This document shows positions 17,085 through 25,164 of a DNA stretch of 64,000 nucleotides, piece by piece. The notes beneath the pieces are model-generated. The model was not told the origin of the DNA, did not search any database, and saw nothing but the letters and a program-made list of their open reading frames with translations. How positions within the stretch are numbered: the stretch's first letter is position 1; each line of letters opens with the position of its first letter. Both the position numbers and the translations under genes were made by a program. Location: positions 1,610,411-1,674,410 of the forward strand of contig NZ_LISW01000001.1 in assembly GCF_001905735.1 (NCBI RefSeq), written 5' to 3'. Origin of the DNA: Streptomyces sp. CB01249. GTDB taxonomy: Bacteria; Actinomycetota; Actinomycetes; Streptomycetales; Streptomycetaceae.

Positions 17085-18452
17085 ATGCCCAGCCGCACCG
17101 ATCCCAGCCGCACCGAGCCCGGCAGCGCAGACCGCACCCGGCTCGTCGAACGGCTGATGGAGCAGTTCCCGCACGTGCCGCGTGAGGCCGTCATCAAGGA
17201 GGACCTGCTCCGCGGCGGCGTCGCCTTCGACGAGTCCGCGCTCAGCGACAACGAGGGCGGCGACGTCAAGCCGAAGTCGTACTTCATCTTCTCCTTCGAC
17301 CACGGCACCCTGCCGGAGCTGGGTGCGGCCGCCCTGCGCCGCCCGCCGGAGGAGATCGTCCTCACCGGCGGCCCGTACGACCTGCGGCGCACCGTCGTCT
17401 CCGTGCGCGTCAACCCCGCGTCCCCGTACCGCGTCGCGGCGGACGCGGACGGGATGCTCGGGCTCTACCTCGACGGCAGGCGCATCTCCGACGTCGGCCT
17501 GCCCCCGATGCCCGACTACTACCGGCACACGCTCGCCAACGGGAAGTCCGTGATGGAGGTCGCCCCGACCATCCAGTGGGGCTACCTCGTCTACCTGACC
17601 GTCTTCCGCGTCTGCCAGTACTTCGGCGCGAAGGAGGAGTGCCAGTACTGCGACATCAACCACAACTGGCGCCAGCACAAGGCGGCGGGCCGCCCGTACA
17701 CCGGGGTGAAGCCCGTCGAGGAGGTGCTGGAGGCGCTGGAGATCATCGACCGGTACGACACGGCGAAGACCTCCACCGCGTACACCCTCACCGGCGGCGC
17801 CATCACCTCGCACATCGGCGGCCGGGACGAGGCGGACTTCTACGGCCAGTACGCCAAGGCCATCGAGGAGCGTTTCCCGGGCCGCTGGATCGGGAAGGTC
17901 GTCGCCCAGGCGCTGCCCAAGGCGGACGTCCAGCGGTTCCACGACTACGGGGTGCAGATCTACCACCCCAACTACGAGGTGTGGGACCGCCGCCTGTTCG
18001 AGCTGTACTGCCCGGGCAAGGAGCGCTACGTCGGCCGTGACGAGTGGCACCGCCGCATCCTCGACTCCGCGGATGTGTTCGGCGCGCGCAACGTCATCCC
18101 GAACTTCGTGGCCGGAGTGGAGATGGCGGAGCCGTTCGGTTTCGCCACGGTGAAGGAAGCCATCGACTCGACCACGGAGGGCCTGCGCTTCTTCATGTCG
18201 CACGGCATCACCCCGCGCTTCACCACCTGGTGCCCGGAGCCGACGACCCCGCTCGGCAAGACCAACCCGGACGGGGCGCCGCTGGAGTACCACATCCGGC
18301 TCCTGGAGTCGTACCGCGCGACGATGGAGGAGTTCGGGCTCAGCTCTCCTCCCGGCTACGGCCCGCCCGGAGCGGGGAACGCGGTGTTCTCCGTCAGCTC
18401 CTTCATGGACAGCCTGCCGGCCGCTCCCGAGGCTGCCTCCGAAGCGGGGTGA
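17085..18452 (+). CDS. Radical SAM protein with atypical CX8CX2C cluster
   Basis: A 455-residue enzyme starting at ATG 17085 after CGAGGAG. The only cysteine trio suitable for a 4Fe-4S cluster is C177, C186 and C189 (CQYFGAKEECQYC), a CX8CX2C spacing in place of the canonical CX3CX2C. It is followed by a GG-like segment TLTGGAITSHIGG, as in the SAM-binding strand of radical SAM barrels, and by later barrel strands (GVQIYHPNYEVWD, ITPRFTTWCPEPTTPLG). About 150 residues precede the cluster, longer than usual. The substrate is unknown and no peptide precursor or partner gene is recognisable next to it. The stop almost abuts the convergent LysR gene. Confidence 0.8.
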   Translation: MPSRTDPSRTEPGSADRTRLVERLMEQFPHVPREAVIKEDLLRGGVAFDESALSDNEGGDVKPKSYFIFSFDHGTLPELGAAALRRPPEEIVLTGGPYDLRRTVVSVRVNPASPYRVAADADGMLGLYLDGRRISDVGLPPMPDYYRHTLANGKSVMEVAPTIQWGYLVYLTVFRVCQYFGAKEECQYCDINHNWRQHKAAGRPYTGVKPVEEVLEALEIIDRYDTAKTSTAYTLTGGAITSHIGGRDEADFYGQYAKAIEERFPGRWIGKVVAQALPKADVQRFHDYGVQIYHPNYEVWDRRLFELYCPGKERYVGRDEWHRRILDSADVFGARNVIPNFVAGVEMAEPFGFATVKEAIDSTTEGLRFFMSHGITPRFTTWCPEPTTPLGKTNPDGAPLEYHIRLLESYRATMEEFGLSSPPGYGPPGAGNAVFSVSSFMDSLPAAPEAASEAG

Positions 18453-18456
18453 GTGG

Positions 18457-19341
18457 TTACGCTCCCGCGGCGAGTTCGCGCACCACACGGGCGAAGCCCC
18501 GTACCAGCGCCGTGTCCGCGCCGTCCGCCCAGGCCAGGACCACGCGCAGCGGCTCGACATCGGTCAGGGGCACCCAGGACAGGTCGGGGCGCGCGTAGTA
18601 GCGGGCCATGCTCTCGGGGGCGAAGCAGATCGCGGACCCCTGCGCCACCTGCTCCAGCATCTCCTCGACGTTGTCGTTGGTCGGCCCCCAGACCGGGGCC
18701 GACCCGTCGGGGCGCGGGTTGACGGCCCACCAGTCCACCCACTGCCGGGGCGCCCGCCGCGTCCACAGCAGCGGCTCGTCCTTGACCTCCAGGACGGAGA
18801 CGCCGGAGCGGGACGCCAGCGGGTGCCCGGTGGGCAGGCCGACGACGCGGGGCTCGGTGTGCACCGGCTCGTACGTCAGCCCGGTCAGGTCGTTGGGCAG
18901 CCAGACGAACGCCACGTCCGTGAGGCCGTCCCGCAGCGCGTCGGCCTCCTGCCCCCAGTCGTAGCGCTTGGGCGCCACCCGCACCCCGGGATGGAGGCGG
19001 GCGAACTCCGCCCGCGCCCGGGTGGTCAGTTCGCCCGCCCCGCTCGCCTCGAAACCCACCCGCAGCACCCCGGTCTCGCCCCGTGTGTGCCGCTCGGCGG
19101 CCGCAGTCACCCGCTCGGCCTGGCGTACGGTCAGCAACGCCTCGGCGATCACATCGCGCCCCGCCGACGTGGCCGAGACGCCACCCGCGTGACGGTCGAA
19201 GAGCTTGACGCCGAGCTCCGCCTCCAGACTCTTGAGCGCGTACGAGAGCGCCGGCTGGCTGACGAAGAGCCTGCGGGCGGCCCGGCCCAGGTTCTCCTCC
19301 TCGGCTATCACCGTGAGGTAGTGCAGCTGGCGCAGTTCCAT
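18457..19341 (-). CDS. LysR family transcriptional regulator
   Basis: A 294-residue regulator starting at ATG 19341. The N-terminal winged helix-turn-helix is canonical (MELRQLHYLTVIAEEENLGRAARRLFVSQPALSYALKSLE), followed by a linker helix and a periplasmic-binding-like effector domain (about residues 90-294). It is divergent from the SDR gene at 19457 with about 115 nt between starts, and an inverted repeat of LysR-box type lies just upstream of its own start. It probably activates or represses the SDR gene in response to a small molecule. Confidence 0.92.
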   Translation of the reverse strand: MELRQLHYLTVIAEEENLGRAARRLFVSQPALSYALKSLEAELGVKLFDRHAGGVSATSAGRDVIAEALLTVRQAERVTAAAERHTRGETGVLRVGFEASGAGELTTRARAEFARLHPGVRVAPKRYDWGQEADALRDGLTDVAFVWLPNDLTGLTYEPVHTEPRVVGLPTGHPLASRSGVSVLEVKDEPLLWTRRAPRQWVDWWAVNPRPDGSAPVWGPTNDNVEEMLEQVAQGSAICFAPESMARYYARPDLSWVPLTDVEPLRVVLAWADGADTALVRGFARVVRELAAGA

Positions 19342-19350
19342 GGCGCGATC

Positions 19351-19365
19351 ATAAGCCGTCTTTAT
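19351..19365. promoter_or_regulatory. LysR-type binding site
   Basis: The inverted repeat ATAA-N7-TTAT fits the T-N11-A LysR box. It lies 10 nt upstream of the LysR start, inside the LysR/SDR divergent promoter, suiting autoregulation. Confidence 0.5.
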
Positions 19366-19456
19366 CGCTCCGGAGGATTCATGTCTTGGACCGTTCCCGG
19401 GCGCGGGTGACATAAAGGGATCACCGCAACGCGCCGACGAAAAAACGGAGTTGGAC

Positions 19457-20329
19457 ATGAACACCGCACCCGCCACCCCTGCCCGCGACCACGCTTCGGG
19501 CCGCGTCTGGCTGATCACCGGCGCCTCCTCGGGCTTCGGCCGGTCCATCGCCGAGGCCGCCCTCGCCGCCGGGGACACGGTCGTCGCCACGGCGCGCCGG
19601 CCCGAGGCGCTCGACGCCCTCGTCGCCGCACACCCCGACCGCGCGGTCGCCGTCCAGCTCGACGTCACCGACACCGCCCGCATCGCCGACGTCGTCGCGG
19701 ACACCGTCCTCTGGTACGGGCGGATCGACGTGCTCGTGAACAACGCGGGCATGGGGCTCGTCGGCGCGGTCGAGGAGACCAGCGACCGCGAGCTGCGCGA
19801 CCTCATGGACCTCCACTTCTTCGGCCCCGCGGCCCTGGTCCGGGCCGTGCTGCCGCACATGCGCCGCAACGGTACGGGTGCCGTCGTCCAGATGAGCAGC
19901 ATGGGCGGCCGGTTCACGTTCCCCGGCGTCGGCGCCTACTCCGCGACGAAGTTCGCCCTGGAGGGCCTGTCCGAAGCGCTGGCCGCCGAGGTGGCCCCGC
20001 ACGGCGTCAAGGTCCTGATCGTGGAACCCGGCTCCTTCCGCACCGGGTTCGCCGGTGGCGGCGCCCTGCGCCAGTCCGCGCCCCTGGACGCCTACGCGGA
20101 CTCCGTCGGCCCGGTCCGCAGCAGCCTGCCCGACTCGGACGGCAAGCAGGAGGGCGACCCCGCCAAGGCCGCCGCGGCCATCCTGACCGCGCTGGACGCC
20201 GAGGACACCCCGCTGCGGCTGCCGCTGGGCAACGACGCGACGGACGCCGTACTCGGCGCGCTCGACGCCTCCCGCGCCGAAACGCTCGCCTGGGAGAAGG
20301 TCAGCCGCTCCACCGGATTCGACGCCTGA
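19457..20329 (+). CDS. Short-chain dehydrogenase/reductase
   Basis: A 290-residue classical SDR starting at ATG 19457, preceded by GGAG at 6-nt spacing. It shows the NAD(P)-binding TGASSGFGRSIAEAAL motif, the NNAGMGLVG strand, catalytic Ser in QMSSMGG and YSATKFA (Tyr-x3-Lys). The arginine-containing ATARRPEAL after strand 2 suggests NADP(H). It is divergent from, and probably regulated by, the LysR protein. The substrate cannot be read from sequence; the closest relatives by pattern are generic oxidoreductases. Confidence 0.9.
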   Translation: MNTAPATPARDHASGRVWLITGASSGFGRSIAEAALAAGDTVVATARRPEALDALVAAHPDRAVAVQLDVTDTARIADVVADTVLWYGRIDVLVNNAGMGLVGAVEETSDRELRDLMDLHFFGPAALVRAVLPHMRRNGTGAVVQMSSMGGRFTFPGVGAYSATKFALEGLSEALAAEVAPHGVKVLIVEPGSFRTGFAGGGALRQSAPLDAYADSVGPVRSSLPDSDGKQEGDPAKAAAAILTALDAEDTPLRLPLGNDATDAVLGALDASRAETLAWEKVSRSTGFDA

Positions 20330-20354
20330 TGCATAGCGGGCGCGCGCCCGCCCG

Positions 20355-20392
20355 CGCGTGTGTGCCGGAGCGTGCGCCCCGGCACACACGCG
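20355..20392 (+). terminator. Terminator hairpin after SDR gene
   Basis: A perfect 14-bp stem (CGCGTGTGTGCCGG with CCGGCACACACGCG) and a 10-nt loop lie 25 nt after the SDR stop. No U-tract. Confidence 0.75.
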
Positions 20393-20476
20393 CATTCGTG
20401 CTTCAAGTGAGGGTGGGGAACGGACGATCAGGGAAAGTAAGCGGAAGAGAGCACCCCGATTGTAAAGGCGGCGCCC

Positions 20477-21028
20477 ATGCTGCACGGTGTCGATGTCAGC
20501 GCCTATCAGTCCTCGTTCGACACGGACGGACTGGACTTCGTCTTCATCAAGGCCACCGAGGGCCGTTCGTACGTCAATCCACGTCTGTCCGACCAGACGA
20601 AACGGGCCCGCGACGCCGAATGCGTCGTCGGCTTCTACCACTTCCTGTGGCCCGGAAACATCGCGGCGCAGGCCGAGTACTTCCTGAGCAAGGCGCCCGA
20701 GAAGGCGGGCGACCTGCTCGCCGTCGACTGGGAGCAGAACGGCGAGGGCACCCGGCCGAGCAACGCCGAGAAGGACCGCTTCATCCGCGAGGTCAAGCGC
20801 CTGCGGCCGCACCACCGCGTCCTGCTCTACTGCAACCGCTACTTCTGGCTGAACCACGACACCACGTCGTACGCCGGGGACGGGCTCTGGATCGCCGACT
20901 ACGTCAAGGCGGGCCACCCGCGCATCAAGGCGTCCTGGCGCATCCACCAGTACACCGACCGGCCGCTCGACAAGGACGTCGCGGACTTCTCCTCCCGCTC
21001 CGCCATGCGCGCCTGGGCCAAGAAGTGA
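20477..21028 (+). CDS. GH25 family lysozyme-like protein without signal peptide
   Basis: A 183-residue protein starting at ATG 20477. GH25 (Chalaropsis-type muramidase) features are MLHGVDVSAYQ with the catalytic Asp, the FIKATEG strand, FYHFLW, DLLAVDWEQNG with the second acidic pair, and a C-terminal RIHQYTDRPLDKDVADF strand. GH25 enzymes cleave the MurNAc-GlcNAc bond of peptidoglycan. There is no signal peptide, unlike the secreted GH25 at 50805-51695, so export, if any, needs another route or lysis. No holin or phage gene is adjacent. Confidence 0.85.
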   Translation: MLHGVDVSAYQSSFDTDGLDFVFIKATEGRSYVNPRLSDQTKRARDAECVVGFYHFLWPGNIAAQAEYFLSKAPEKAGDLLAVDWEQNGEGTRPSNAEKDRFIREVKRLRPHHRVLLYCNRYFWLNHDTTSYAGDGLWIADYVKAGHPRIKASWRIHQYTDRPLDKDVADFSSRSAMRAWAKK

Positions 21029-21044
21029 CGCCGGAGGGCACCGG

Positions 21045-21452
21045 TCAGTAGGACTGGAGCTCCACGAGATGCCCCTCGGGGTCGCGCACATGGGCGGTGC
21101 GCAGCCCCGGCCCCCACTCCGGGCGGTCGCACGCGGGCGCGGTCAACTCGGCGCCGTGGCCGAGGCAGAGGGCCAGCCCCGCGTCGACGTCCGCCACACG
21201 GAGGACGAACATCGACCGGTCCTGCGCCGGGGGAGGGTCCGCGGGCAGGTGCTTCGTGCCGGTGACCGCCGCCATCGCGCTCCGGTCGAACAGCACCAGC
21301 ACGCCCTGGTCCTCGACGTCCCAGTGCGCGTACGGCCCCGACGCGCTGCCACTGGCGCGTACGGCACCGATCAACTCCGGCAGCACGGCGTCGTAGAAGC
21401 GGAAGCAGTCGGCGAACCGGTCGACCAGCAGGCGGGGATGCAGCGCGTCCAT
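21045..21452 (-). CDS. VOC (glyoxalase/bleomycin-resistance) family protein
   Basis: A 135-residue protein starting at ATG 21452 behind AAGGAGCC. It is made of two beta-alpha-beta-beta-beta halves; metal- or ligand-site residues near HPRLLVDRFADCFRFYDAVL and the terminal DPEGHLVELQSY segment are characteristic of VOC proteins. It is divergent from the MarR-type gene at 21509, with a 13-bp palindrome between them, so it is likely the target of that regulator. Substrate unknown. Confidence 0.88.
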   Translation of the reverse strand: MDALHPRLLVDRFADCFRFYDAVLPELIGAVRASGSASGPYAHWDVEDQGVLVLFDRSAMAAVTGTKHLPADPPPAQDRSMFVLRVADVDAGLALCLGHGAELTAPACDRPEWGPGLRTAHVRDPEGHLVELQSY

Positions 21453-21475
21453 GGAGGCTCCTTCAGTAGGTGCAC

Positions 21476-21488
21476 ACCCATCATGGGT
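21476..21488. promoter_or_regulatory. 13-bp palindrome between VOC and MarR genes
   Basis: ACCCATCATGGGT is a perfect palindrome around one central base, located between the divergent starts at 21452 and 21509. It is a good candidate operator for the adjacent MarR protein. Confidence 0.5.
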
Positions 21489-21508
21489 TTGGCCCTACGA
21501 TATACCTG

Positions 21509-21970
21509 ATGAACGAAACCCCTCCCAGTCTCCTGGGTATGACGACCTATCTCATGTCCAAGACCGGCAAGGCGGCGCGCGGCCGGCTCGCCGACCGGCT
21601 GGCCGAACGCGGGCTGAGGCTCTGGCACATGGCGGTGCTCGCCGCGCTCGCCGACTTCGGCCCCCATGTGCAGCGCGAACTCGCCGCACGGCTCTCGATC
21701 GACCGCAGCGACGTCGTGAAGATCGTGGACGGGCTCGGCGCGTCCGGCTTGGTGGACCGGGCCCGCGACACCGCCGACCGGCGACGCGTCACGGTCACCG
21801 TCACACCGGCCGGCCGCGATCTGCTGGAAAGCCTCAAGTCCGAGGCGCTGGCCGTACAGGACGACGTCCTGGCGCCCCTGACGTCCGGCGAACGCGCCCA
21901 GCTGACCGCCCTGTTGCTCCGCGTCCACGACGGGGCGCGGGAGAACACACCGGCACGGCCAGGTCGCTGA
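21509..21970 (+). CDS. MarR family transcriptional regulator, probably leaderless
   Basis: A 153-residue MarR protein if started at ATG 21509. The winged helix includes VQRELAARLSIDRSDVVKIVDGL and the wing ARDTADRRRVTVTVTPAGRDLL. There is no ribosome binding site upstream; instead TACGAT (21497-21502) sits 6 nt before the ATG, as in leaderless streptomycete mRNAs. Divergent from the VOC gene, it probably controls that gene and itself through the palindrome at 21476-21488. Confidence 0.87.
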   Translation: MNETPPSLLGMTTYLMSKTGKAARGRLADRLAERGLRLWHMAVLAALADFGPHVQRELAARLSIDRSDVVKIVDGLGASGLVDRARDTADRRRVTVTVTPAGRDLLESLKSEALAVQDDVLAPLTSGERAQLTALLLRVHDGARENTPARPGR

Positions 21971-22005
21971 ACCATTCGGGGCACCCGGTGCGGCAGAATT
22001 CCCCG

Positions 22006-22275
22006 GTGACCACACCCGCGGCCCAGCCGCCTCGTGACCGTGCGCTCGGGCGCGGCATCACCACCCTCATTCCGCAGGCCGCGCCCGCCACACCGGCCGA
22101 ACAGGCGGCGGCCGTCCTGACGGCCATGCGGTCCGTTCCGGTGCGCGTCGGTGTCCTCCAGGCAGCAGTGGTGCTGCTGGAGGAGCGGGTGCGCGCCACG
22201 CAGGACGAGGCGGAACGGGCCGCGGCGGCGACCACCGTGGCCATGCTCCGCAGCGCCATCGGACATTCCGGCTGA
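22006..22275 (+). CDS. Small hypothetical helical protein
   Basis: An 89-residue protein starting at GTG 22006. After a Pro-rich start it is a continuous Ala-rich amphipathic helical protein (ATPAEQAAAVLTAMRSVPVRVGVLQAAVVLLEERVRATQDEAERAAAA). No signal peptide or motif. It follows the MarR gene by 35 nt in the same direction and could be co-transcribed. Function unknown. Confidence 0.5.
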   Translation: MTTPAAQPPRDRALGRGITTLIPQAAPATPAEQAAAVLTAMRSVPVRVGVLQAAVVLLEERVRATQDEAERAAAATTVAMLRSAIGHSG

Positions 22276-22386
22276 CCGACCCCTTGATCACCTCCGTCGA
22301 ATTCCCGTCGCGCCGGTGCCGGAAGTGAGCCATCCTGATCACCGCTCTCAGCAGGGGAGCGGTGAGCGAAGGGCAGCGGGGACGCG

Positions 22387-23868
22387 TTGACCAAGAGCGG
22401 TGTGTACGAGACGGCAAGCGGTCGGGTACGCGGACGCGCACCGCGCAACGATGTCGTCGCCGTCCTCGGAATCCCCTACGCCGAGCCGCCGTTCGGCGAG
22501 AACCGCCTCCGTGCCCCGCGCCCGCGCACCCCGTGGCCCGGGGTCCGCGACTGCACGGAGTTCGGCCCCGTCCCGCCCCAGTCCGCCGAACTGCCGGGCG
22601 CTCCCTCCTGGTCGCCCGGCGACGAGGACGTCCTGAGCCTCAACATCTGGGCCCCCACGAGCGCGCCGGGCCCGCTGCCTGTGCTGGTCTGGATCCACGG
22701 CGGCGCCTACACCTTCGGATCGAGCGCCCAGCCGGATTTCGACGGTACGGCCCTGGCCCGCACCGGCCTCGTCGTCGTCACCCTCAACTACCGCGTCGGC
22801 TTCGAGGGATTCGGCCACGTCCCGGACGACGCCTGCCCGCCCAACCGGGGACTGCTCGACCAGATCGCCGCCCTCGCATGGGTCCGCGACAACATCGCCG
22901 CGTTCGGGGGAGACCCGGACAACGTCACCCTGGCAGGACAGTCGGCCGGAGCCACCTCCGCGGTCTGCCTGATGGTGATGGACCGCGCGCACGGGCTCTT
23001 CCGCCGGGTGATCGCCCACAGCGCGGTCGGCCCCGTCTTCGCCCCGGAGCTGGCCGAGCAGGTCGCCGCCCGCGTCACCGCCGCCACGGGGAAACCCTTG
23101 ACCGGAGCCTCCCCGCAGGACCTGCTGAAGGCTTCGGACCAGGTCGTCGGGGACTACCGCGCGGACCCCGGCTCCGGGGCGCTGCACTGGGACCCGGTCA
23201 TCTACGGACCGGTCGCCGACGGGGAGGTGCTGCGCGACGACCCGCTCGCCCTCGTCGCCGCAGGGGCGTCCCGGGACGTCGACCTGCTCGTCTGCCACAC
23301 GACCGAGGAGTACTGGCTGATGGATGCCGTGGGCAGCGCCTGCGCGGTCCCCACGGACGAACGGCTGAAGAGCTTCGCCGCCGACTTCGGCCTGCCGTCC
23401 GGGCTCATCGACGGGTACCGCGCGCTCATGCCCGGCGCCGGACCGTACGACCTCCACCTCGCCGTCTACGGGGACCTGATGTTCGGCGTGTACAGCAGCA
23501 GGCTCGCCGAGGCCCACACGGCGGCGGGCGGCCGCGGCTTCCTGTCCCGGTTCGACCGCAAGGGCGGGGGAGCGCGGGCCTGGCACTGCGCCGACGTGCC
23601 CTTCGCCTTCGGCAACGTGGACGACGAGGCCATCCGGTTCCTCATCGGCGGCGCCGCGCCGACGCCCGGGGACCGGGCCCTCGCGGACCGGATGACCGCT
23701 GCCTGGGCCGGGTTCGCGGCCACCGGCGACCCGGGCTGGGAGCCGGGCGCCGGCCACGTCAGGGTGTGGGGGACACCTGACCGTGCGGCGGCCTCCGGGC
23801 ACTGGCGGGACGGCGACGCGCTCCGTGCCCTGTGGGCTCCGTACACCTACCGCCCCGCCCGCTCCTGA
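22387..23868 (+). CDS. Type B carboxylesterase/lipase
   Basis: A 493-residue alpha/beta hydrolase starting at TTG 22387. It matches type B carboxylesterases: VLGIPYAEPPFGENR near the N terminus, EDVLSLNIWAP, the oxyanion-hole strand WIHGGAYTFGS, the nucleophile elbow LAGQSAGATSA with the catalytic Ser at about residue 192, and later acidic and His residues (WHCADVPFAFGN). No signal peptide is visible, so it is probably cytoplasmic. The natural ester substrate cannot be assigned. Confidence 0.9.
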   Translation: MTKSGVYETASGRVRGRAPRNDVVAVLGIPYAEPPFGENRLRAPRPRTPWPGVRDCTEFGPVPPQSAELPGAPSWSPGDEDVLSLNIWAPTSAPGPLPVLVWIHGGAYTFGSSAQPDFDGTALARTGLVVVTLNYRVGFEGFGHVPDDACPPNRGLLDQIAALAWVRDNIAAFGGDPDNVTLAGQSAGATSAVCLMVMDRAHGLFRRVIAHSAVGPVFAPELAEQVAARVTAATGKPLTGASPQDLLKASDQVVGDYRADPGSGALHWDPVIYGPVADGEVLRDDPLALVAAGASRDVDLLVCHTTEEYWLMDAVGSACAVPTDERLKSFAADFGLPSGLIDGYRALMPGAGPYDLHLAVYGDLMFGVYSSRLAEAHTAAGGRGFLSRFDRKGGGARAWHCADVPFAFGNVDDEAIRFLIGGAAPTPGDRALADRMTAAWAGFAATGDPGWEPGAGHVRVWGTPDRAAASGHWRDGDALRALWAPYTYRPARS

Positions 23869-23877
23869 CGCACCGGT

Positions 23878-24894
23878 TCACATCGGGGGCAGTCGCAGCG
23901 GTCCCCGGCCCTCGCGGACCTTGCCGATCTCCCGCAGCTCGCCCAGCAGCCGCCCGTCCAGGTCGGTGGTCGCCAGCACGGCCCGGTCGCCCAGGCAGGT
24001 CTTGTCCCCGTCGGGCTCCTCGCAGTACAGGACGTACCCGGTGAGCCGGTCGACGGTCCCGGGCTCCAGGCGCCAGATCCACTCGTAGTCGCTCACCTGC
24101 ACGCGGGGGTGGGCCGCCCGGAGCCGGTCCTTGACGGCGCTGTGGACGGCGGCGGCGAACTTCTGGCGCTCGGCGAAGGGGCGGACGATGCGGGCGCTGC
24201 CCGACGCCGGGTCGACCCGCCCGTCCTTCGCGGAGTAGCCGGCGCTGTAGTACGCGTGCGAGCCGAGGGCCGCGAGCAGCGAGGTCGCGCTCAGGCGCAT
24301 GGCCGTCGGTTGCGACGTCTTGCCCGTGGGCCGCTTCCCGGCGACGGCCGGGGAGACCAGGTTGACCGACGCGCCCTTCACCTTGGTCCTGCCCTTCCAC
24401 TCCCGCGCGCACGCTCCGATGTCCTTGAGCAGGCCGGAGACCGTCGCGTTGGTGGGGGAGGCGGCGATCCAGGGCGCCCCGGTCTGCGGGTCGACGGCGA
24501 TCACCTCGTGGCCGCAGCGCCGGAACGCGCCGACGAGCACCCGCAGCGCCGCCGCCTCGCGCCGCCCGCGCTCCACCGCGTCGTCCATCACGCCCCGGCA
24601 GTCATGGGTGTTGCAGGTGCCGGCGTCGGCGTCCACCCGCATCCGGACCACCGCGTCCGGGTCGTCGTTCATCGCGAAGGTGATCTCCGAACCGCTGGAG
24701 TGCGGGATCAGGGTGTGCGCCTCGATGACGCGGAGAATGCCCGGGTAGTACTTCTCGGCCAGCTTCTCGGCGTACGCGCGGTCCTCCTTCGTGGTGGTCA
24801 CCAGCCCGCACCCCGTGAGCGCGGCCGCGAGGCCGAACACCAGTGCCCCGGCCACCCCGGCCGCCGTTCCGCGCCGTCTCGGCGATCCGCCCAT
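23878..24894 (-). CDS. Conserved streptomycete lipoprotein
   Basis: A 338-residue protein starting at ATG 24894. The N terminus is a lipoprotein signal peptide with the lipobox LTGC (Cys at about residue 29), so it should be anchored to the outer face of the membrane. The mature part has several cysteines (CNTHDCRG, RRCGHE, GACAREW, YCEEPDGDKTC) that could form disulfides, and a C-terminal beta-rich section. No enzyme motif is recognised. It is convergent with the esterase gene. Confidence 0.7.
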   Translation of the reverse strand: MGGSPRRRGTAAGVAGALVFGLAAALTGCGLVTTTKEDRAYAEKLAEKYYPGILRVIEAHTLIPHSSGSEITFAMNDDPDAVVRMRVDADAGTCNTHDCRGVMDDAVERGRREAAALRVLVGAFRRCGHEVIAVDPQTGAPWIAASPTNATVSGLLKDIGACAREWKGRTKVKGASVNLVSPAVAGKRPTGKTSQPTAMRLSATSLLAALGSHAYYSAGYSAKDGRVDPASGSARIVRPFAERQKFAAAVHSAVKDRLRAAHPRVQVSDYEWIWRLEPGTVDRLTGYVLYCEEPDGDKTCLGDRAVLATTDLDGRLLGELREIGKVREGRGPLRLPPM

Positions 24895-25085
24895 CTTCGC
24901 CCGCCCCCTGCTCGCGTTCCGGCCCGCCCAACGGCCGGACCTGCTCCTTCATCTGATGTGACGGTAGGACGGGGCCGCGCGCGGGGGATGAGTACGGCTA
25001 CTCAGCCGGCAGCTCGTACGGTCACCCATGTCATTGGCATGGACCTGCTAACGGCTTCTCCGCTACAGTCCGGAACGGCACACTC

Positions 25086-25099
25086 TGAGAGCGCTCTCA
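25086..25099. promoter_or_regulatory. LacI-family-type operator palindrome upstream of protease gene
   Basis: TGAGAGCGCTCTCA is a perfect 14-bp palindrome of the same layout as the CebR box (TGGGAGCGCTCCCA) found upstream of the cellulase at 62069-62082, differing symmetrically at one position per arm. It lies 66 nt before the protease start. Confidence 0.55.
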
Positions 25100-25164
25100 A
25101 CGAGGCGCCTCGGACGCCTGCTGTTCCTCCCCCACCCAGCCGGAACAACAGAAGGGCCAAGACC

